DNA of 6,166 nucleotides, taken from NCBI GenBank assembly GCA_013330315.1, contig DUIO01000003.1, forward strand, positions 211 to 6,376. Direction: 5' to 3'. Shown here piece by piece: positions 5,422 through 6,166 of this stretch; position 1 is the first letter of the stretch, and each line of letters begins with the position of its first letter. A model generated the notes under the pieces. The model was not told where the DNA came from. It made no database searches and worked only from the letters and a program-made list of their open reading frames with translations. The DNA is from Methanosarcina sp. Its GTDB lineage: Archaea > Halobacteriota > Methanosarcinia > Methanosarcinales > Methanosarcinaceae. Both the position numbers and the translations under genes were made by a program.

Positions 5422-5438
5422 GGCCATTAGCAATAGCC
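5422..5438. other. Imperfect hairpin in convergent intergenic region
   Basis: GGCCATT and AATAGCC pair with one mismatch around a three-base loop. GGACT (5403-5407) and AGTCC (5446-5450) could form an outer stem. This may be a 3'-end structure for either convergent transcript; support is weak. Confidence -1.
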
Positions 5439-5465
5439 AGAAAACAGTCCATTGTGAGCTTTGTA

Positions 5466-5495
5466 TCAATTCCCCATATCCTAATTCCCTATATC
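5466..5495 (-). repeat. 15-base tandem duplication spanning the stop codon
   Basis: On the minus strand GATATAGGGAATTAG (5495-5481) is followed directly by GATATGGGGAATTGA (5480-5466), with 12 of 15 bases identical. The first copy encodes DIGN-TAG and the second DMGN-TGA. The duplication gives the gene a second stop, of a different type, right after its TAG. Confidence -1.
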
Positions 5496-6166
5496 TCCTT
5501 TAATCACTATCTCATGGGAATTAACACTGACCTCAATGAAGTCGATAGGAATCTTTACCGGAATCATGGTTCCGTCATCTTTTAGGATCTGGAGGGGATC
5601 CTCGATTTCAAAAGCTGTCGGTATTCTGGACGTAAGATAGTCATTGAGATCATTGAGGAGTGATTTAGTTAACCCGGTTCTGTAAATAATATCTATGAAC
5701 CATTTTCCTATGTCTTCCGGGATATTGAGAATGTTCCTGGTGATGTTGTCTATTCCTCCTGAGGTCTTGTAGATAAGACTGACTGCCCAGCTGGGAGCCT
5801 TTGAAGAGCTAAGAAGATTGTCGATTGCGTACTTCACGCGATTTTTGAAGAGATCTCCAACGGTATCTGCAATCTCAATGATATACAGGTCCGAAGGTAA
5901 TGTAGGAACCGCTATAATCTGCCACCTGTTTGGCATCCCTGAGCATACCCCATAAAATGTTTCTATACGTGCTTTGAAGGTAGCCTTTGATGTAATGGAT
6001 TCACTTAAGTCTATTGGGACAGTAATATCCGGGCTGTCACCGAAAAAGCAGTACGATGGAAGCGCTACACAATCCCTGCATCCAACTACCGGGACATTGC
6101 AGGAAGGATACGGCGGCATTAAACAGACCTCACCGCCTCCAATACTGATTTCAGGTATGTCGATCC
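5481..6166 (-). CDS. Unrecognised cysteine-bearing protein, C-terminal part (5' end outside window)
   Basis: I do not recognise this protein. The ATG at 6117-6119 is probably internal: the frame stays open upstream to the window edge (IDIPEISIGGGEVCL) with matching character, so at least 227 residues belong to a larger protein whose start is beyond 6166. The N-terminal part seen has five cysteines (EVC, SCN, GCRDC, SYC) among prolines, and a sixth in FYGVC. This pattern could fit disulfides or metal binding in an extracytoplasmic protein, which is only a guess. A middle section of alternating hydrophobic and polar residues follows (IADTVGDLFKNRVKYAIDNLL, NIPEDIGKWFIDIIYRTGL). The end has beta-type repeats, IPVKIPIDFIEVSVNSHEIV. 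There is no membrane helix. It ends in TAG at 5481-5483 with a TGA five codons later. It is convergent with the AlkZ-like gene and need not be related to the plus-strand cluster. Confidence -1.
   Translation of the reverse strand, partial: IDIPEISIGGGEVCLMPPYPSCNVPVVGCRDCVALPSYCFFGDSPDITVPIDLSESITSKATFKARIETFYGVCSGMPNRWQIIAVPTLPSDLYIIEIADTVGDLFKNRVKYAIDNLLSSSKAPSWAVSLIYKTSGGIDNITRNILNIPEDIGKWFIDIIYRTGLTKSLLNDLNDYLTSRIPTAFEIEDPLQILKDDGTMIPVKIPIDFIEVSVNSHEIVIKGDIGN

Larger units (their letters stand above)
5286..5480. other. Convergent intergenic region without a gene
   Basis: This 195-base stretch separates the plus-strand AlkZ-like gene from the minus-strand gene at the right edge. It contains no supportable ORF. 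It holds a perfect palindrome (5338-5361), a small imperfect hairpin (5422-5438), and a GGACT/AGTCC pair (5403-5407 and 5446-5450) enclosing that hairpin. As both genes end here, termination or mRNA 3'-end structure is the likeliest use. Confidence -1.

Noticed and set aside
1..6166. tRNA, rRNA, CRISPR array, insertion sequence or attachment site
   Set aside because: No cloverleaf, regularly spaced repeats, transposase motifs or terminal inverted repeats were found on reading either strand.

Overview
The window looks like chromosomal DNA from a methanogenic archaeon, most probably Methanosarcina. This is an inference from the AT-leaning archaeal gene style, the GGTGA/GGAG-type ribosome binding sites, the large, apparently lineage-specific protein at the right edge, and the behaviour of TAG codons, which fits a pyrrolysine-decoding host. 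No 16S rRNA, tRNA, CRISPR array or insertion sequence is visible, so the genus is not proven.

Layout. Positions 1-5285 hold a plus-strand series of small soluble enzymes and ligand-binding proteins of types common in bacterial accessory clusters. In order they are: the C-terminal part of an AHSA1/SRPBCC protein (1-279); a PhnB-like VOC protein interrupted by an in-frame TAG (330-803); a fusion of a DUF1579-like beta-barrel domain with an alpha/beta hydrolase (about 1003-2370); a second, stand-alone DUF1579-like protein whose best start codon is ATT (2516-2992); a RibD-C/dihydrofolate-reductase-like protein (3056-3625) whose 3' end is joined to the 3' remnant of a second PhnB-like gene (3582-3716); a Rid/YjgF-family protein (3725-4138); and a winged-helix HTH_42/AlkZ-like protein, possibly a DNA glycosylase (4209-5285). 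A 195-base convergent intergenic region with a perfect 24-base palindrome follows. The minus strand then carries the C-terminal part of a cysteine-bearing protein I do not recognise; its reading frame runs off the right edge (5481-6166).

How the parts relate. The plus-strand genes are co-directional with mostly short gaps. Two families occur twice (PhnB-like VOC, DUF1579-like), so the locus seems to have grown by acquisition and duplication and then partly decayed. A role in small-molecule or metabolite-damage handling plus DNA repair is plausible from the families, but no single pathway links them.

Most interesting points. (1) The TAG inside the VOC gene is flanked on both sides by conserved family sequence, so it is a candidate pyrrolysine codon. 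In contrast, the two TAGs that end genes here each have a TGA four sense codons further on. (2) The stand-alone DUF1579-like gene has a strong GAGGGGG ribosome binding site but ATT where ATG is expected, and its paralogue shows a similar arrangement with ATA. (3) An abrupt junction welds the RibD-C gene onto a VOC gene tail in another frame. I see no clear evidence of a wholly new defence or mobile system.
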